DNA of 64,000 nucleotides from Chiridota heheva (GCA_020152595.1 JAIGNY010000327.1:1847001-1911000); one strand, 5' to 3'; shown: positions 49,924 through 63,379, numbered from the stretch's first letter. Translations and numbers: made by a program. Notes: generated by a model from the letters alone, not told the origin.

Positions 49924-52900
49924 GTACATATTTTTTTTGTATACTACTTCCACGAATTTTTATTAGCAAAATCAAGTCTACTTCAGTACTGTCTGATAGT
50001 CTAGTCTAGTTATTTTCATTTGATCATATACAAATCTGAAATTTGTAATGAAAGCTTTCTTCAAAAATGCCTAGATTGTTATTATAGCAATGTATGATTT
50101 CAAGTCAATCATTGATTAGTTACATCAGTGGATATGCTCAAGTCAAGGCCTAGGTTGTAAATTATTATTAAATATTATTAGGCATATGCACATCCCTCAA
50201 TACGATTGACATTGGGATTGCCGTACGAGGTTTGTTATAAATTGTATACAATTCCTATCTTTTTTTAAATGTACACATAGAAAATTGATGATTGAAAGTT
50301 AACTTACTTTTTGGATATTCATACAGCCTACCAATTAGTCTAAATATTACACTTTTCTAAAACAAAATTCCTAAATCTTCACCTGTTTAGCACCATGATG
50401 GGATAAAGTTCTCCTATTGCATGTTTTGGTTGCCATCTTTTTTAGTCACCACACGTTTGTGATCAACTATTCAAATGTCCGCAAATAAGTTTTAGAATGT
50501 TCCACTAAACTGCAGGTTAATTTTTCACTGACAACACTTTTTGAATTCATATAATTTTATTAAATAGTTTTAGTAAAAAAACTGTGTGTGGAAACAAATA
50601 AATAAAACATCAAGAAATCTTTAGATGATATACTTGTACTTTATAAACATCTTAATTTTTTCCTCAACTAATCTAAAACATTACCCCTGCTAAAATGTCA
50701 TAGCCCCGATAGCAGTGTTTTAAACTTTGACCATACTTTAGTGAGCTCGTTAGACGATTTCTACGGTTGAAAAGTAGCCTAGTATATATTTTGATAAAAA
50801 TAATTAAAATCATCGTAAAAACAGTTTTTGAAGACATATAGGCGTCAAACATCATGAATAAGCATTGTGGGCAAAAGAAGAGGTAAAATGGTTTCTTTTT
50901 CACAAAGATCTTAAAACTTGAGATTTTCCTATGTTTTAACACAAGGCTTAAAACAGTACAGCAGGTTACAGGTTTTTGTAGTACCCTCGGATGGCCAGCC
51001 ATCACTAACGGCAGCCATACTAACACAGCTGGCATCAGTCCGACGGTACTACTGGGAGTATTAGGTTGTAAACAAACAGTTGTTCTAACTTAGTTAAACA
51101 AGTTAAATAATGTGTGGCTTTCGTTTCAAATTCCTGGTCACACATACATACTAGGGATGTGTATTTTCGTTTAATTCAGTAAACGATAAACGTTCTATTT
51201 TTTTCAATTGTTTATTGTGTACACAATCACATGTTGAAAATAGGATCACACGCCAAAATTTGTGTAAATTTTTGTGGAACTGGTTCTATCCCTACAATAA
51301 CTACAACTTGAGTATGGGCCTATACAAGTCTTCAAATTACTTGTAAGGCTCTCAAAAAAGTTGTCAAAAATAATGATCCATTGTTTGAATGCGCAAGTTT
51401 AAACAGATGCAGAAATTGAATATCAACTTGTAAATAATTTTCTATTTTACAATTTGCTATATCTTGCAATCGCACAAATTTTAAAAGTGCACCACCCACC
51501 ACACTAGCGAACTGTAGAAAAGTATACAAATCTAGAGTCATTCGCAACTGTACTATATTTGATGCAACCCTCTTAGGAAAAATGGCTGTGATGTTTGCGA
51601 ACCATGCTGAAATCTCAGTAACTTCTAAGCATTTTTGTTTGTGTTATAATTCGCATTATTTTTTATTTTTTGCACAATTTATTTGACTCATCAGATAATA
51701 TTTGCATTATTTGTGGTGAAAACAACAATCAATGCTTTTTTGTCCCTGAATTTCTGGGTCTGTCTTACAGCTTGTAAAACCTAATTCAGATTTTCCCTAA
51801 CTATAGTAGCATTATTAATCAGGCCTAAGCCTCTACATCAAGTACCTTTAAATTCAGCATATCAAGGTGAAAAAGATTTAAACTTTTGTTGATAGTTTGT
51901 TAAGTTGGAATTGTGAGATTATAGATTGAAAGCTGTGTGTGTGCTGTGAATGTTGATATTGATTTTGAATGCAAAGTATGTTGGGAAACAGGTAAGGGCA
52001 CTTTTTACAGCCTCTATCAAATTCATTGACATAACTAATTTTTAAATGACTAATTAATAGTCAACATAGTTTTGAAAGGTTGTTTCATCCTAAATTTTAG
52101 ATGTGTTCGTGATCAAATGTAAAAAGCTTTTTGTTATGTTATTTTTTAAAAAGGACTCAAATGTCATTTCTAAGGCACGTGAGAGTTCTCAAAATGTGTC
52201 TCAAAATTTTTCCTGATTTTGCACGTAATGAGGAAAGTTTTTGAATATGTTCTGCAGTGAGCATGGGTGTTTTAGATAAGAATGAAATTCAAAATAAGTT
52301 GAGGTTTTTCCTATGGAGCCTAACACTAATGACCCCTATCGTTCCTATTTCAAGTGTTGTCTTTATTTGTATATATCTTTCTATGCTTTATGTTGAAAGC
52401 TTCCAATAGTGGACTTACTGCCAAAGCACTTGCCCAATTGAATGACAATAGTGATGACATTCGGATGAGAGATGATCTAGAGAAGGGCTCTGTGGGCGGT
52501 GAATCGTCAAAGACCTTCTTGAGTGGTGTCACAGATTGTACCAATGCTACATTTAATGTGGTGAAGAGGTACTGGGAGTCCCAGTCTGCAAGTCAGAAAG
52601 AGGTTTGTGTGTGATTCTTATTCGGCAAAATATTTGCCTCTCCTTAATTTAAAAGATTAAAAGGATTTCATATGAAAGAGGACTTCAAAAGAAAGAAATA
52701 ATGAAGAAAGCATTCACAAAGCTTATTCCATTAAGGGGATATCTAAGTTTAAAGGTTGGTATCATTTGTGTAGAAACAACTGAAATCAGACTAGTTGTGA
52801 CATCTCAGGTTTCTCAAAGTCTTTATGTATTCTATCATATTTTGTCCTGCGATTTTGTGGCGTAAAAACCATTGGATTTGTCAGGAAAGTAGTAAAACAG

Positions 52901-55900
52901 AATCTAGAAAGGGTAAATATAATCTCTTACCTAAAGAAAGTTCTAGGAAAAATAATTCAAATAGTTATTAATTTTGCTTTAGGATTTATTAACAATTTGA
53001 AGATAAAGGCGCCAACCTTCCATAGTGAACTTACTACAAGAGTTATTTTTCTGCACTCATAAGACGGAGCTTTAAACTTGAATATCACCCTAATGAAATT
53101 AGATATTTGAATGCTTTCTTCACAATGTTGTTTGTTTTAAAGTCCTCTTTCATTGTGATAAACTTGCTTGACTAATAAATTAATCCTTTACAAATACATC
53201 TTTTTCCGAAGTGTAATTCATGTCTCAACAAATACTTATTTGAACTCACTCACCAGTTCAGCAACTTTAAAACTCAAAAGTATTTTGCCTTTTCACATAT
53301 TGAAGACCATATATAATGTACTTACCCTCCCGTACCTTTCTTACTGTAATATTGCTTGGGGTGGAACTTATGTCACAAAAATAAATCATCTTTGTGCACT
53401 ACAGAATAAAGCTATTCGTCTTATCTCAAATAAAGATTCCATTTCTCATGCCCCACCTCTTTATTTCAATCTTAATTATATGAATTTATTTGACTTGCAT
53501 AGGTATTAGATATGTATTTTTTATCTTTCATTGGTTACACAATAATCTTTCTCAAAACTTTAAAAGCATGTTTTCTTTCTGCAAAAATACTCACTTACAT
53601 AAAACTAGATATTCTGACAACCTATCACATTTACTTCCCGTTTTGAACTTGTCACTTTCACAACACACCATCCGTTTTAATGCCCAAAGGTTTGGAATAA
53701 TATCCCCCTTATCCTTAGAAACATTATTTTGATTACCTTATTTAAAAAAGAAGTCAAAATATTTTTTCTATCTTATAATTAAAACTTTTTTCATAATTGT
53801 TTTTTAATAATTTTAATATTTTCCTCTCTTTTTTGTTTTCCCCTTAACTTTTGGCTAAAAACATTTTTTGTAAAACTTTTTGTGCAGGGAAACGCACAAT
53901 CAAAGTTCTAATGAACTTCCCATGCATTTCCCTTAGTCACTTATATCGTTCTGAATGTATATATAAATTCCGAATTTCACTATGTCTAATTCATAAAATT
54001 GTCTCTATAAGTATACACACATAAATGTAAATTGTAAATAAGGAAAAGATAACTTAAGTAAATATTGATGAACTTTAACAAATTCAAAATTGAGTTCCTA
54101 TGTGCAATATTTAGTCGCTATAAATTTAGGTCAAAATATAGGTCATTGCAAATAAACGAATTCTTTGCAGATAAAAGAATTTTGTCTGAAACAAACTGGG
54201 ACTACAATTTTTGTGTACCCAGAATTAATGTCAAATGTTTGAACCCATTTTCAAGTGTTCTTCAAAGAATCTTGTTATTAAGTCATTTGCAATATCAACT
54301 TCAAGACAAACACATTATTCCAACATACACCTAACTTTTAAATAGGTTTCAGCTTCAATCTGCAACAGGACTGTTTTTATCAGTTTAAAGTTACCAGCTA
54401 AGCATCAAAATAATATAGATTCTAAAAAGCCCAGATGCAGCACATACTTTTAGCACATTCCATTTTATTATTGTTTTTTTTAAAGTTAATCACACACAAC
54501 ATAATTTATTAACACCCTCTTGGCACATTTGACTCTGTCGCAGTGCCGTTAAACATCAACAAACCAAACCTGTTAAGTTAATCTGTTTCTCTTTTTAATG
54601 TTTATTGTTTTAAATGTTTTCTAGATCAACTAAATGTATCTATTCTCCATCTTGATTTTATTGTAGAATTTATATTATGACTGAACAGTTTTTCAATCGT
54701 TTGGTTCAACAAGGAGACTTGTACAGAGAGGTTTAAATGGATAATGATAACTAAGTAATATTGAGTTACAGTATATAGGCCTTCAAGAAGGGGTCTACAC
54801 TGTAGGTTTCCCCCAATTACAGTCCAGTGTGGCAGGGGTTAACAGTAACCCTTCTTTGTCAAGGAGCACACAAGTGAATTGCACTTCACCCAATTTCTGT
54901 CTGACAAGGATTAATACTTATCGCAGAAAGTTAAAACCTTTACTTTCGATCACATCAGGTATTCTGTCATCAGGTCCTTTTTTACTCATTTCCAGGTATG
55001 TGCGGTTCTTGCAGCCATCACTGAAGTTATTCGAGAGAATGGCGGTAAGGAGACGGAGACGGAATACTTTGCTGCCTTGGTAGGTCTTAAAATGTATAAC
55101 TAGAACATCCTGGACACGGAGCTGGAAAAAATCTACGTGGGAAAATCTAGAATTTGCGGAAAGGGGGGGGGATCATAAAAAAAAAGATATATAGATATAA
55201 TCTTTTTTTATATTTCTTGAGTAAACGGTAACTATGCGGTAAATATGTGCTCTAAAAATGTCCCCCATGTAATTGTATGATGAGAAGTACATTAATAGCG
55301 AACGAGGGAAGTATATAAGATGTACTCCCTACATTGATATTTTTTCTGTTGCGATTTTTCGTGGGAAGTTTTTTGATACTTTGATTCAAAACCGTGGGAA
55401 ATTTTATAACTAATTCCAACTCCGCCTGGACAATCACTTTTCGTCTGAAGTACTGAAATTTAGTACAAAAATTAAAAAATATGAAAACGATTTCATTATT
55501 ATTGAATTTCCTTGTACTTTATCATTTTCATACAGCAGTACTAATCACACACATAAATAGTCACGAAAACATAACCTTCACCCAACTTTTGTGAGTGGAA
55601 GTAATAAGAAAGCAAAGATCTTGGAATTGGAAACTAAAACTCTGAAGATGACCTGCATTTCTGTTTTACATAAAGAAAAAGCTTGATTAACACTTTTTCC
55701 CTCACTTTGAAGACTATTCTATGGAGAATTTTGTCATCAAACAGTGCTGTAGCTCTCCATAGGCCTTTTTAAGTGAAGTTGTTCTATGATTTTGAAGTAA
55801 TGATGTTAAAATATTATTGCTTTTCGCTGGTTCATAAAATTGAAACTTATAGTTTACCAACTGGGCTCCACAGCTGCAGGCCGTGCTACAAAGTCAAAAA

Positions 55901-58900
55901 CAAAAAGAAACAAGCACAAATGAACGAGGAACAAGCACGGAAAAGAGGGGGCCAAAGGCCACACAAAAAACAAACCCAACAACAGTCAGGGGACACACAA
56001 GTGAAAATGTGAACACAAAGGAGTCGTTTCAGAGCCACATTAGCCTCTGGTTCATATTTCAGATAATTGTGGGTGTGAAAGATGAAAAGAATTAATTGTT
56101 TTGTTTTTTGATAGATGTCTTCTCTTGACACTTTGGACAATGATGAGTCAGTTGCAGCGTCCCTGTTTCTCCTTTCCTTAACAATTAAAAAGTAAGTACA
56201 GAGGTTTACATTTTGTTCATTCTTATTAATCTATTGTTATCTTTAGAGATGTATGTGCAAATAGCAACAACCTATGCTTAATTGGTGGTATGTTATAAAC
56301 TATGAAAATAGAAAAACGTTTCATACAAATTTGTCAAAAAGTAACCATTTTAGAAGATTTAGAATTTGAAGTCCTTATTGCAATACATGCAAATTTTATC
56401 TTTATTTTGTGACATAACGGATGGAAACTTGTGAATTTGCTAATGTTAACTTACTATTTTTGGTTCCGATGCTATCAGCATCAGGTCCGCTTGTCGTGCA
56501 TGTGTATGAATGGGTGTATGTGTGTGTAACACCTAGCTTGTAAACATGATATCACAAGAACGATACAGTGGATTCATGTCATATGTGATACACTGATAGC
56601 CTATGGTCCGCAGGTGTGCCTTATTGTTTTTGGTGATGATGTTGTGCATATTAATGAGCGGAGCTTAGTGTAAAAATCTTAAAATGTTCATATTTCAACA
56701 ACAACTAGTTTGTTTCATTTCATATATGGGATAGTAATGTTTTTAGCTAGTATGTACATGTTCATGATGTAAAACCATTCAATTTCATTAATATGCATAG
56801 TGGTGCGGGGCTTAATATGATTTTGCTGAAAAGAATTTGTAAACACGATATCTCAAGAACAATAAGCTGGGTTCATATCATATGTTACACACAGACAGCC
56901 CATGGTCTGTAGATGTGCCCTATTGTTTTTGGTGATGATGTCATGCATATTAATGAGTAGGCGGGGCTTAATGCAAAAATCTTGAAAAGTTCATATTTTA
57001 AGAATCGCATGTATGTTTGTTTCATATGTGGTGTAATTATGATGTTAGCTAGTGTGTACATCTTCATAGGCATTGTATAAAAACATTCAATTTCATTAAT
57101 ATGCATAATGGACGGAGCCTAATATAAACACGATATTTAAAGATTGATAAACTGGATTTATAATTTAAACACTATTCTGTTCACATAATTTAAACACTAT
57201 TCTGTTTATAATATAAAGTTTTCTTCGTGTGACGAATGTGAAGTCAGATGAATACTTGACCTTGATTAAGGTGACATTCTTTTGATTGATAGCTTTCAAG
57301 TGGTATTCACTCAAAAAGCCTGAAATTTTCCCAGGCTAATATGTCAGAGTTTTCGAAACTGCCTTCCTGCAAATTCCCAAGTCCTGAAATTGCATCAAAT
57401 TTAAGCCAATTTGGGCCATTAAAAGTTGTAAATTTTAACAATTGTTTTAATATTTTATCGATTTGTTTTTTCTTTGCAATTTGCAGAGTCCCAGTGTCAG
57501 TCTTGAAGCTCAAATTTTCTGTCATTTGCAAAACGCTTATTGATTTGCTGTCAAGATATGCATCCAGTCAAGGCACGTCTCTGGTCAAGTCTATTTTGTC
57601 ATGTCTGGGTCACCTTCTCAGGTCGCAGGATGCTGCTGTGTGGAGTAACTCATCTACCCTGCAGACATATCACGGAATCCTTAGCTTTACAACGAATCCC
57701 AAACCCAAGGTTTGTCAGAACATTAAAATCTTACTTGAAATTATATAGTGTGATTTTCAGTCTTGTTATTTAGTAGAATACAGTTTTGACTTTTGGAATT
57801 CTGTTTAGTGGGAAAAAAATACTATAGGAACTATCATGATTTTTTTTTTGTGGGAAACTTAGTATCAGAATGAAGTCCCTGTCTTTTCCTGGGCAGTTGT
57901 TGCAATGGTACAGCAAAATAAATAGGTAAATAACAGAGGTTTGGTTTCTCAAATCTTCTAGGCAGTATTGTAGACTTGACATACAGTACCGCCCACATTA
58001 AAGTGGCCGTCGCATCGTGTATCGTGATCACGATAACATTCCATATCGAAATCCTGAACACTTGCTAATGTTCTAACTATACTACAGTAAATCACGATTG
58101 AACGATATATCGTGATATCACGCACCGACGATATCGTACATTCTAGCTGCATAAAGGTAATACGTAATTTCAACCTGAGTGCGTCCAGATTAAGTAACTT
58201 AAATTCGGCCCGGTTTTTATTTTCACGCTTTTTTGGTAGGTCGTAATAACGTAAATTACGGCGTCAGTGAGTTCATATTGTGCGAGACAAAGTTTAGGAA
58301 TCGATATTGTCTGGAGGTTTGCTGGACAATCTTAGTATTATTTGCCTAACGGTACTACTAGGGCCCCACGTATACGCTTACATGTAAAAATACTAGCCTA
58401 GGCTTAAAATTGTTTTGAAATATTGACGCCATATTATGTATTATCAAATGTATTTTTCACAATATGCTGCAGTCAAATAGACCTTTGCCTTCGCATATCA
58501 TCGGTAATTGACCAAAACAAGATCAACAACCATTGAGTTGCACATTAAAATTTATACAAAACGCTTATAACTTTTGTTAGAAGCATATTTATTCTCAGCT
58601 GTCACTGAGGCAATATAAAACGTACCCTGGCCTGAAGTGTACCAATCATGATAGCCATGAAATCGGATCGTCCCCCTCCCCCACCCGTAATAAAAAAATT
58701 CTAAAGAATAGCCTACAGCGAAAATGGTATAAAGTTTTTTGATACAATTTTGGTCATGATTGTCTATTTTTTGTTCCATGAAAATCTAATGTTTTTTCTC
58801 TTGTTTCTTTAAGTATAGTTTATCCTTGTATTATTGCTTTCTTTCTTCTTTATTTACTGTTTAGCATGTTATACTTAATTGGTTTTATATCGTCTTCAAT

Positions 58901-61900
58901 AACTTTTTTTTTGCACGATTTTGTTTTCATTCTTCTTGATCGCATTTCCTAACTGGCAGATCATGAATCAAAAGGATATTTCTCCTCTTCGTCTTATTGT
59001 TTACTTACAGTATGAGTCCATTTTCCAACATTCAAGTAGTGACCGATGCGAGCAGTTTGACAATTGCGCCGTAAAAGCGCCGTAATGCCCGGTACTGTGT
59101 GTAATATTTAACGTCTGCACACGCATCGAACATGCAAATTTCTTTAGTTCAGATAAGTTTAAACTGATGCAAATTTGCCGTTTTGGGCAAAATTAAGTAT
59201 TTCATTTCCCGTGTCTTTTCAAAGGACACATATCAGCCCACAATAAATTGGTAACGACAATGCAGAGTGTACCACAGAGATTTACGATCAATATTTATTT
59301 TCAATAAGTTCAACAAAAATTACAACCTGAAAAGTAAGGAACCGTGGCAACGCAACGCGTGTGTCTGCACTATCATGGCACGCCATTTTTCTATAAATCA
59401 TAAAATGAAAATTGAATGAAATAATATAAATTAAAACTAAAATGATAAGCGAAATACAAAGGATCGGCGCAATAAAAATAAACAAGTTTAACTTACTGAG
59501 ATTTCCATGTTTTATTCCGAAATATATAGTATTCCAAATAGTCAAGTAAAATTTTAACTCGTGAAATATTTCCAACAAAATATTAAGAAACGTTGTCAAT
59601 TTTTTTTTAATAAGTTGTTCCATATACAGTAACAGTAAAACGCAAAAGAAAAGAATAATAAAATAAGAACAAATACAATTCTAAACTAAGCACTCTTTGC
59701 TCAATGTAGACCTCCATGTTGAAAAAAATGCATCAAAATCTTTTCGAAATCAGCGACGTAAGTAAACAGAAACACACATATGCTCCCACTATTTGATAAG
59801 CCCAGGTGCAGAAATTTTTCTTTATAAATTAGATCCGTGCGAAAATGTCTTTCCTTTCAACAGATATATTCCAATTCCTACCCGAAACTTACGAACATAA
59901 ACACCATTAACATTAATCTCTATGAAACCCATACTGCAAAAACACGGCAAACTTCTAAAGGATCATAAATAATGCCGCTGCCCCATTCCCAGCACATTTG
60001 ACAGATTTGTTTACAAATTGACGCCAGCTGCGTCTGGACTTTGGCCTAGCGCGGTCCAATTAATTAAGATTGGCACATTTAAAGGGAAATACTTACAAAG
60101 GTGTATGCCCCCTCCCGATTTTCATGTTGTCTTCCAAATATTTGAAGTCTGACATAAACTTGAGTTTGGTGGTTATGGGTAAGGGACCGAGGATCACAGT
60201 GGTTAATAGCGATTATTAGTGGTACTCCATGAGTGATTCCTTCTTATACATGTTTAATTTAATATTATCAGGCTATTAAATTTAAGGTGGGGGCATTCTC
60301 CTTTATGAAAACATACCGTAATTTGGTAGATTATCTCGTCCCCTCTCCAGTTTACTTCAATTTCTCCAAAAAAATTGAAGTATTAAGACAGCAAGGGTGC
60401 GGGGATGGCGAGGGCGGCGGGAAAGTGGATCTTTGTTATGATCTCCTAGCTCGTTTGCAAGTTGAAGCGACAAACTGGGATTGTTGAACTATTAAATTTG
60501 GGGTGGGGGCATTCTCTTTCATGAAAACATAATTTTGTAGATCGTATCGTCCCCTCCCCAATTTCTCCTCAAAAAATGGAAGTATTACGAATAGGAAGGG
60601 GTGGACAGGGGCGGGGTGGGGGCGGCAGTGCCATGGTTCTTTGTTAAGATCTCCCCGTTTCAGGTTTCAAACGGCAAATTTGATCACCAAACATTGAATT
60701 TGAGATGGGAGAATTCTTTTTACTGTGAAAATATACTTGGTATATGATATTGTCCTTTCCCCTCCCCATTTTCATGATTTGTTTTCCTGAATGAAGATAA
60801 GGCGATGCTTTCATCATCCCTCTCCCGTGCTCAGTAAATTTCCTCATATTTCTCACTTCACAAAATGTTAGATGTCCACTCCCCCTCCCGGTTTTGGTAT
60901 TGTTGTCTTAATTTATAATACGTTACGGCTTTCCTCCATTTTGAATGTTTACATAAAAGTGTCATGCATGCAATATGTCTGTCAACAATTTAGCGCCGCG
61001 TGGCCGAGAAGTTCAAGGAAACCTGTCGTCAGGTTATAAACCACCCAGACATGTGAAGGGGGAACGCGGGCGGCATATCTTTGAACAAGATATTTTGTTG
61101 TTTTTCTGACACAGTTCTAATAATTTTGAAAAAAATGTAGAATTTATGCTGATGCGGTGTGGTAATAATTTGCTATACATTAACTTGGCGGCCATTAACT
61201 GGGGCGACAGCTCCCTGCCTGGAAGGAATGTACCACTGGTTTATGGAAGTTTTTTTCCAGTTTTTGTTATGTGCAAAGATAAAAGTAAAGCATACGTTTT
61301 TAAAACAAGGAAATAGCGTTTGTTTGCAGTTTTACAGCTTTCATATTTTTTTGTTTTATTTTTTTATGATGGAGAAGTTAAAAAAAAAAATGTCTTTATC
61401 TTTGGAAACTTGTTTTGATAAAGTTTTAAACATTTTTTTGGACCAGGACTTTAATATTCGGAATATAAATATCTAAGTAAGTTGATGTTGTTAATTTCGT
61501 TGTGTATTCTCTCATACTTTTTTCAAGTCGATTTGTACATATTTTCCCGTAATTTTAAAGTCCTAACAAGTTGCCGTTCACTGCAATAAACATTGCGCAG
61601 CTTTTTCTGTCTCGTCTAAGGAATTGCGTTTTTTGAAGTTGGAAAACAGTTTGGCTAACCTTTTTTAACTTGACATGCTTTCAAAATATTCCATGGATCA
61701 ATTATATGGCAAAAATGTTTGCTTAAAATTGTTGGTTATACATGTATCTATTTCACCGAGATTGAAATTACATACAAATGTAGGTTACAAAATGTTGGAA
61801 TTAAAAATAACAGAAAAGGAAAAAGGTACAAGCAATATTGTACTAAAAATAATCTGCACATTGAAAACACTAAATTTGGATGTTCACATACTATTAATGT

Positions 61901-63239
61901 AGGCCCTAATAATACTTCGATATGATGAATCAAACTCACATTGCGTTTGTGAATAATCAAACGAAAAATATGTATATGGAAAATTTGCCAAAGTGTTCCC
62001 CCTCCCCCCTTTTCATCCGTCGAAAAGAAAGCCTGCTGGCTACAGGCCTGAATATATCACAAAACATTTCATAGGTTCCTAATCAGATTAGGTTTAATCT
62101 TTTGTAATAAAGGTGACACCAACTTGAAAAAATGTTTTAATTTGCCTGCGGTCCCCCACTCTATTGGGTAGAAGTTGTATTTTACTTGGGAGGAAGTCAG
62201 AGGTAGGACCGTAGGGTGGGTTGAAACTGTTTGGTCGAATTTCCCTTTTTTCGAAGGCAAATTTGTTGTACTTCCTTTAAAATTCAAGGTAACCTTTTAA
62301 TGCCAATATATAAAGAATTGTATAGGAAAAGAACAAGGATGTACATTAAAAATGTCGGTAGGCCTACTCATTTCTTAACTCTCCTCCCCAAAGATAACTT
62401 AAACTTGCGATTTGTCTATTTATTTCTTTGTTAATTAAATATTTAAATGAGATAATGATTGCATACAATATTAATCTAAGGGTTATCATATGTCGTATTT
62501 TGATCTTATCTTGCCCGTAAAGACACGAATTAACAAGTTGCAGTCAATGCAGTGTCCTATTTTGGACATACTCGTCACTGACTGCACACTAACTTAACTA
62601 AGTATAATGCTATTACTAACGTTAGGCCTACACTGATATTAGAACACTAGTAGCATACAGCTCCGAAAGCATGTGTATATAGGCCTAGTGCTTATTCCGC
62701 GAAAAAAATTTGGTCAGTGTCTATTTATGATTACATCGTGATCGACAATTATCGGAAGCCGACAATTATCGGAAAATTCTCCTACAATTCTAGATTTTTC
62801 TAACTGCAAAAGCCTTCCCCAATTCTTCAAAATCCCGATAGAGCGATCGTTCGTTTCTGCTACGTAATTCACGCTAAAACGAAAACAGAATCGTGCCATT
62901 TAGATGCCTATGCACACCATAACGATAAAAAATGAGCGATGCGACGGCCGATATTACGTTAAGCATTTGCAATAGGTGTAATGGAAACGTTGTTATAGTT
63001 GGAACGTGATATTTTATCACGCTTCACGATGCGACGGCCAATTTAATGTGGGCGGTACTGTACATCTCTATTGATTCAATTTTTTTAAATCTTTTTTTAG
63101 ATCAGAAAAGGTGCCCAGAACGCTGTGTGTGCAATCTTGAAAGCATCGACTTGTATGGAAGGAGACAATCCTGTAATGCACCACCCGGCAGCTGCAGCCA
63201 CCGCCAAGTACTGCATCCAGGAGATTGAAACACATGGAG
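49767..63239 (+). CDS. RRP12: RRP12, pre-40S maturation and export factor (5' six exons, partial)
   Basis: RRP12 is a HEAT-repeat nucleolar protein that binds pre-rRNA and Ran/nuclear pore components and is needed for 18S/ITS1 processing and pre-40S export. Six plus-strand exons join in phase to about 294 residues: a basic N-terminus ([23 protein letters not shown]), then [67 protein letters not shown] and [17 protein letters not shown]. All are recognisable RRP12 N-terminal blocks in the family order. The gene leaves the window within exon 6's following intron; the full protein is usually over 1,200 residues. Introns carry a hAT-like copy, a palindromic MITE, a CR1/L2-like fragment and a 5-kb TIR element. 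The start chosen is ATG 49767, matching the family's MG.. N-terminus. Confidence 0.95.
49924..51151 (+). other. RRP12 intron 1, first part
   Basis: AT-rich intron, nothing recognised apart from short runs. Confidence 0.45.
51152..51996 (+). mobile_element. Second hAT-like copy, right end lost
   Basis: Begins TAGGGATGTGTATTTTCG and follows 24171-25105 in order: AATTCAGT(A/C)AACGATAAACG, GGAACTGGTTCTATCCCTAC, GTTGTCAAAAATAATGATCC, CAATCAATGCTTTTTTGTCC, then AATGCAAAGTATG. The right terminal repeat seen at 25150-25186 is absent, so no target duplication can be tested. It lies in RRP12 intron 1. Confidence 0.75.
52400..52602 (+). CDS. RRP12: RRP12 exon 2
   Basis: Encodes [20 protein letters not shown] to [20 protein letters not shown] and [11 protein letters not shown]. 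It matches the TFLSGLSDCTN.TF..V.R.WES block of RRP12. Donor GAG|GTTTGT. The acceptor is either GAAAG at 52399 (phase-compatible with exon 1 as drawn) or CAATAG at 52409, which would need another exon 1 donor. Confidence 0.88.
52659..53190. mobile_element. Palindromic GGATTAGTTCAG-family MITE
   Basis: Left end TAAAAGGATTTCATATGAAAG and right end, reverse-complemented, TAAAGGATTAATTTATTAGTC. Both halves contain GCATTC(A/T)..AAGCTTATT-like and GACTTCAAAAGAAAG/GACTTTAAAACAAAC words in opposite orientation. About 530 bp in RRP12 intron 2, starting only about 55 bp after exon 2. Confidence 0.65.
53195..54045 (+). mobile_element. 5'-truncated CR1/L2-like non-LTR retrotransposon fragment
   Basis: The plus-strand frame 53240-53509 reads [20 protein letters not shown] then [20 protein letters not shown] and [11 protein letters not shown], the C-terminal RT region typical of CR1/L2/Rex-type elements. 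A second frame, about 53550-53732, reads [20 protein letters not shown] and [16 protein letters not shown], the usual C-terminal tail. A frame change separates the two. The 3' UTR contains a short stem (TTGTGCAGGGAAACGCACAA) and ends at a TGTAAATTGTAAATAAG-like tail near 54042. It is inactive and inserted in sense direction in RRP12 intron 2. Confidence 0.82.
54046..54995 (+). other. RRP12 intron 2, last part
   Basis: AT-rich. The words CTGTCGCAGTGCCGTTAAAC and ATCAACAAACC near 54535-54565 look like the 3' end of a SINE or LINE, but no body could be delimited. Confidence 0.35.
54996..55079 (+). CDS. RRP12: RRP12 exon 3
   Basis: An 84-nt in-phase exon (acceptor CATTTCCAG, donor GTAGGT) encoding [20 protein letters not shown] then ETEYFAAL, a near match to the [27 protein letters not shown] block of RRP12. 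Confidence 0.97.
55080..56114 (+). other. RRP12 intron 3
   Basis: AT-rich intron with a G-run at about 55165. Nothing recognised. Short frames on both strands near 55880-56140 do not match a family. Confidence 0.45.
56115..56191 (+). CDS. RRP12: RRP12 exon 4
   Basis: A 77-nt exon (acceptor TTTTTTGATAG, donor GTAAGT) encoding [20 protein letters not shown] then SLTIK plus two bases. It corresponds to the start of the next helical repeat in RRP12. Confidence 0.93.
56192..56536 (+). other. RRP12 intron 4, first part
   Basis: AT-rich intron with a short CATGTGTATGAATGGGTGTA / TGTGTGTG stretch near 56500. Nothing else seen. Confidence 0.45.
56537..57155. repeat. ~300-bp tandem duplication in RRP12 intron 4
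   Basis: The block beginning TTGTAAACATGATATCACAAG at 56538 recurs as TTGTAAACACGATATCTCAAG at 56837. The two share TATTGTTTTTGGTGATGATG, CATATTAATGAG and TTCAATTTCATTAATATGCA in the same order; a partial third start (ACACGATATTTAAAG) is at about 57126. Within each unit the CATATTAATGAG(CGGAGCTTA)/ATTAATATGCATA...GGGGCTTAATAT halves resemble each other, so the 300-bp unit may itself be an old dimer. Confidence 0.85.
57487..57709 (+). CDS. RRP12: RRP12 exon 5
   Basis: A 223-nt exon (acceptor GCAATTTGCAG, donor AAG|GTTTGT) encoding [40 protein letters not shown] and [17 protein letters not shown]. It matches the SVLRWVLSCLATLLRKQD...LQVYHGLLSFTVHPKPK block of RRP12. Confidence 0.97.
57982..63062. 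mobile_element. 5.08-kb TIR element with TA target duplication filling RRP12 intron 5
   Basis: Left end at 57984 reads CAGTACCGCCCACATTAAAG and the right end, reverse-complemented from 63060, CAGTACCGCCCACATTAAAT. Identity continues through TGGCCGTCGCATCGTG, about 36 of the first 38 bases. TA at 57982-57983 and 63061-63062 flanks the ends. TA duplication with CAGT ends is the pattern of the Tc1/mariner (IS630) group. No transposase frame is visible in the interior, which instead is AT-rich and holds a repeat cluster at 60270-60800. An extra copy of GCGATGCGACGGCC lies just inside the right end at about 62937. Exon 5 ends about 275 bp before and exon 6 starts only 41 bp after the element. Confidence 0.75.
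60270..60800. repeat. ~200-215-bp degenerate tandem repeat inside the TIR element
   Basis: Blocks of the form GGTGGGGGCATTCTC(T/C)TT(T)ATGAAAACATA, then GTCCCCTC(T/C)CCA.TTT, CTCC(A)AAAAAAT.GAAGTATTA, and a G-rich stretch (GGGTGCGGGGATGGCGAGGG) occur near 60284, 60500 and, more diverged, 60700. A fainter copy precedes at about 60100. Non-coding. Confidence 0.6.
63101..63239 (+). CDS. RRP12: RRP12 exon 6
   Basis: A 139-nt exon (acceptor CTTTTTTTAG, donor GTAGGT) encoding [20 protein letters not shown] then [20 protein letters not shown]. It continues directly from PKPK of exon 5 to give the family's PKPKIRKAAQ and HHPAAISTAKFCIQEIE motifs. It ends one base into a glycine codon. Confidence 0.97.
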
Positions 63240-63379
63240 GTAGGTTACTACTTAATTGACCTAGCAAAGGTCATTTACGTTGATTTACATTTGCTGTTGG
63301 TCATCTGTGCTGGTTTGCCTTCAGAATATTAAAAATATATAATCAATCAACACGAAATTAATTAACCCATTAAGGATGG